Below are positions 40,347 to 40,803 of a stretch of 40,803 bases of DNA, in pieces. Each line of letters begins with the position of its first letter. The first letter of the stretch is position 1. Source of the stretch: an uncultured Bacteroidales bacterium. Lineage in GTDB: Bacteria; Bacteroidota; Bacteroidia; Bacteroidales; P3. Made by a program: the position numbers and the translations under genes. The notes below the pieces were generated by a model. That model ran no database searches. It worked only from the letters and a program-made list of their open reading frames with translations, and had not been told where the DNA came from. Where the stretch lies: assembly GCA_905234665.1 (NCBI GenBank), contig CAJOIV010000016.1, positions 26,022 through 66,824 of the forward strand. The letters are read 5' to 3'.

Positions 40347-40803
40347 TTACTTCACCACGAGGCGGCGGACGATGCGTTGGCCGTTGTTGGAGAAGACGAC
40401 ATGGTAGACACCTGATGCGAGGCGGCTGGTGGCCACGTTGAAGGTGATGCGGCCTGCACTCTGCAGTTGGGTGCTGTGGATGGCACGGCCGGAGTTGTCG
40501 AGAATCTGGATGGCCCAGGTGCCGCCGTTGCCGAGGTCGATGGCTATGTGGGCCTGGTCGGTGGCGGGGTTGGGATAGAACTGGCCGAAGGCCTCTTCTT
40601 GGTTGACGGCTTCAATGCCGACGGTGTGGGGGTCGGGAGCCGTGGAGGTGTCGCGGTGGGTGCGCTGGGCATCAAAGAGGAAGGTGATGTCGGTGGCGGG
40701 CACGGGGTCGGTATCGAAGTCGTAGAGAGTGCTGTCGAGATAGGCGACGGTGTCGAGTTGTCCGGTGTAGTAGTAGCTGTAGTAGCCACCCTGGTGGGCC
40801 GTC
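40347..40803 (-). CDS. C-terminal part of a T9SS-exported protein, cut by the window edge
   Basis: The minus-strand frame is open from its stop at 40347 to the right edge, so the N-terminus is missing. The last 90 or so residues form a T9SS type A sorting domain: FGQFYPNPATDQAHI, then strands such as WAIQILDNSGRAIHST, then ASGVYHVVFSNNGQRIVRRLVVK at the end. The part before it includes a Tyr/Ser-rich stretch (GGYYSYYYTGQLD) and VPATDITFLFDAQ. The protein is secreted through the type IX system. The effector domain is outside the window. Confidence 0.85.
   Translation of the reverse strand, partial: TAHQGGYYSYYYTGQLDTVAYLDSTLYDFDTDPVPATDITFLFDAQRTHRDTSTAPDPHTVGIEAVNQEEAFGQFYPNPATDQAHIAIDLGNGGTWAIQILDNSGRAIHSTQLQSAGRITFNVATSRLASGVYHVVFSNNGQRIVRRLVVK

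Overview
This 40.8 kb window is chromosomal DNA of a GC-rich member of the Bacteroidota, most likely a gut-type Bacteroidales. The evidence is the set of promoter -7 boxes of the form TAnnTTTG (twice with an exact TTG-N19 upstream box), two type IX secretion (T9SS) C-terminal sorting domains, a gingipain-type C25 peptidase, and families and gene orders typical of Bacteroidales (DUF1599 next to a BT_3928-like DoxX protein, folP next to cdaA, rsfS-ftsH-cdsA-psd). I cannot name the genus. There is no rRNA, tRNA, CRISPR array, transposase or phage gene.

Layout. (1) 64-3865, minus: DUF2975 membrane protein, a small XRE regulator and a secreted M16 zinc protease. (2) 4241-10579, plus: an outer-membrane porin broken by a one-base frameshift, an imelysin lipoprotein, a di-heme (DUF1111) lipoprotein and a CcsBA cytochrome c synthase, together a likely iron/heme-linked envelope locus. 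(3) 10744-11376: a cytidylate-kinase-like protein. (4) 11600-13856, minus: small beta-barrel protein, folP, cdaA. (5) 14148-21663, plus: a housekeeping run of DUF1599, BT_3928-like DoxX, DUF4293, tsaE, rsfS, ftsH, cdsA, psd and an RluA-type pseudouridine synthase. (6) 21745-25530: a 1261-residue C25 peptidase secreted by the T9SS. (7) 25714-33289: an arginine-decarboxylase-type PLP enzyme, an FKBP lipoprotein, a polyprenyl-phosphate sugar transferase with a lipoprotein of unknown function, an orphan HATPase protein, a phosphodiesterase, an EamA transporter and a GLPGLI-like secreted protein. (8) 33324-40803: ftsK, a PepSY-like protein, trmH, three glycosyltransferases, and the C-terminus of a T9SS-exported protein cut by the window edge.

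The most unusual aspect is the repeat content. At least five kinds of short repeat fill the intergenic spaces and spill into genes: heptamer tandem arrays (GARAATT, TAATTCC, GAACTAA, AGGTTAT types); an element with a conserved 13-nt GC-rich core flanked by opposed octamer arrays (three copies); an 11-bp iteron array in inverted orientation; a roughly 125-bp palindromic multi-hairpin element (three full copies and one half copy, two of them read in frame inside ftsK and a glycosyltransferase); and a 26-bp palindrome found twice inside ccsBA with compensating stem changes. Some repeats supply stop codons, start codons, a signal peptide or protein loops. Five perfect heptamers inside a glycosyltransferase gene could make it phase-variable. 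Together these look like an active repeat ecology that remodels gene ends and loops.
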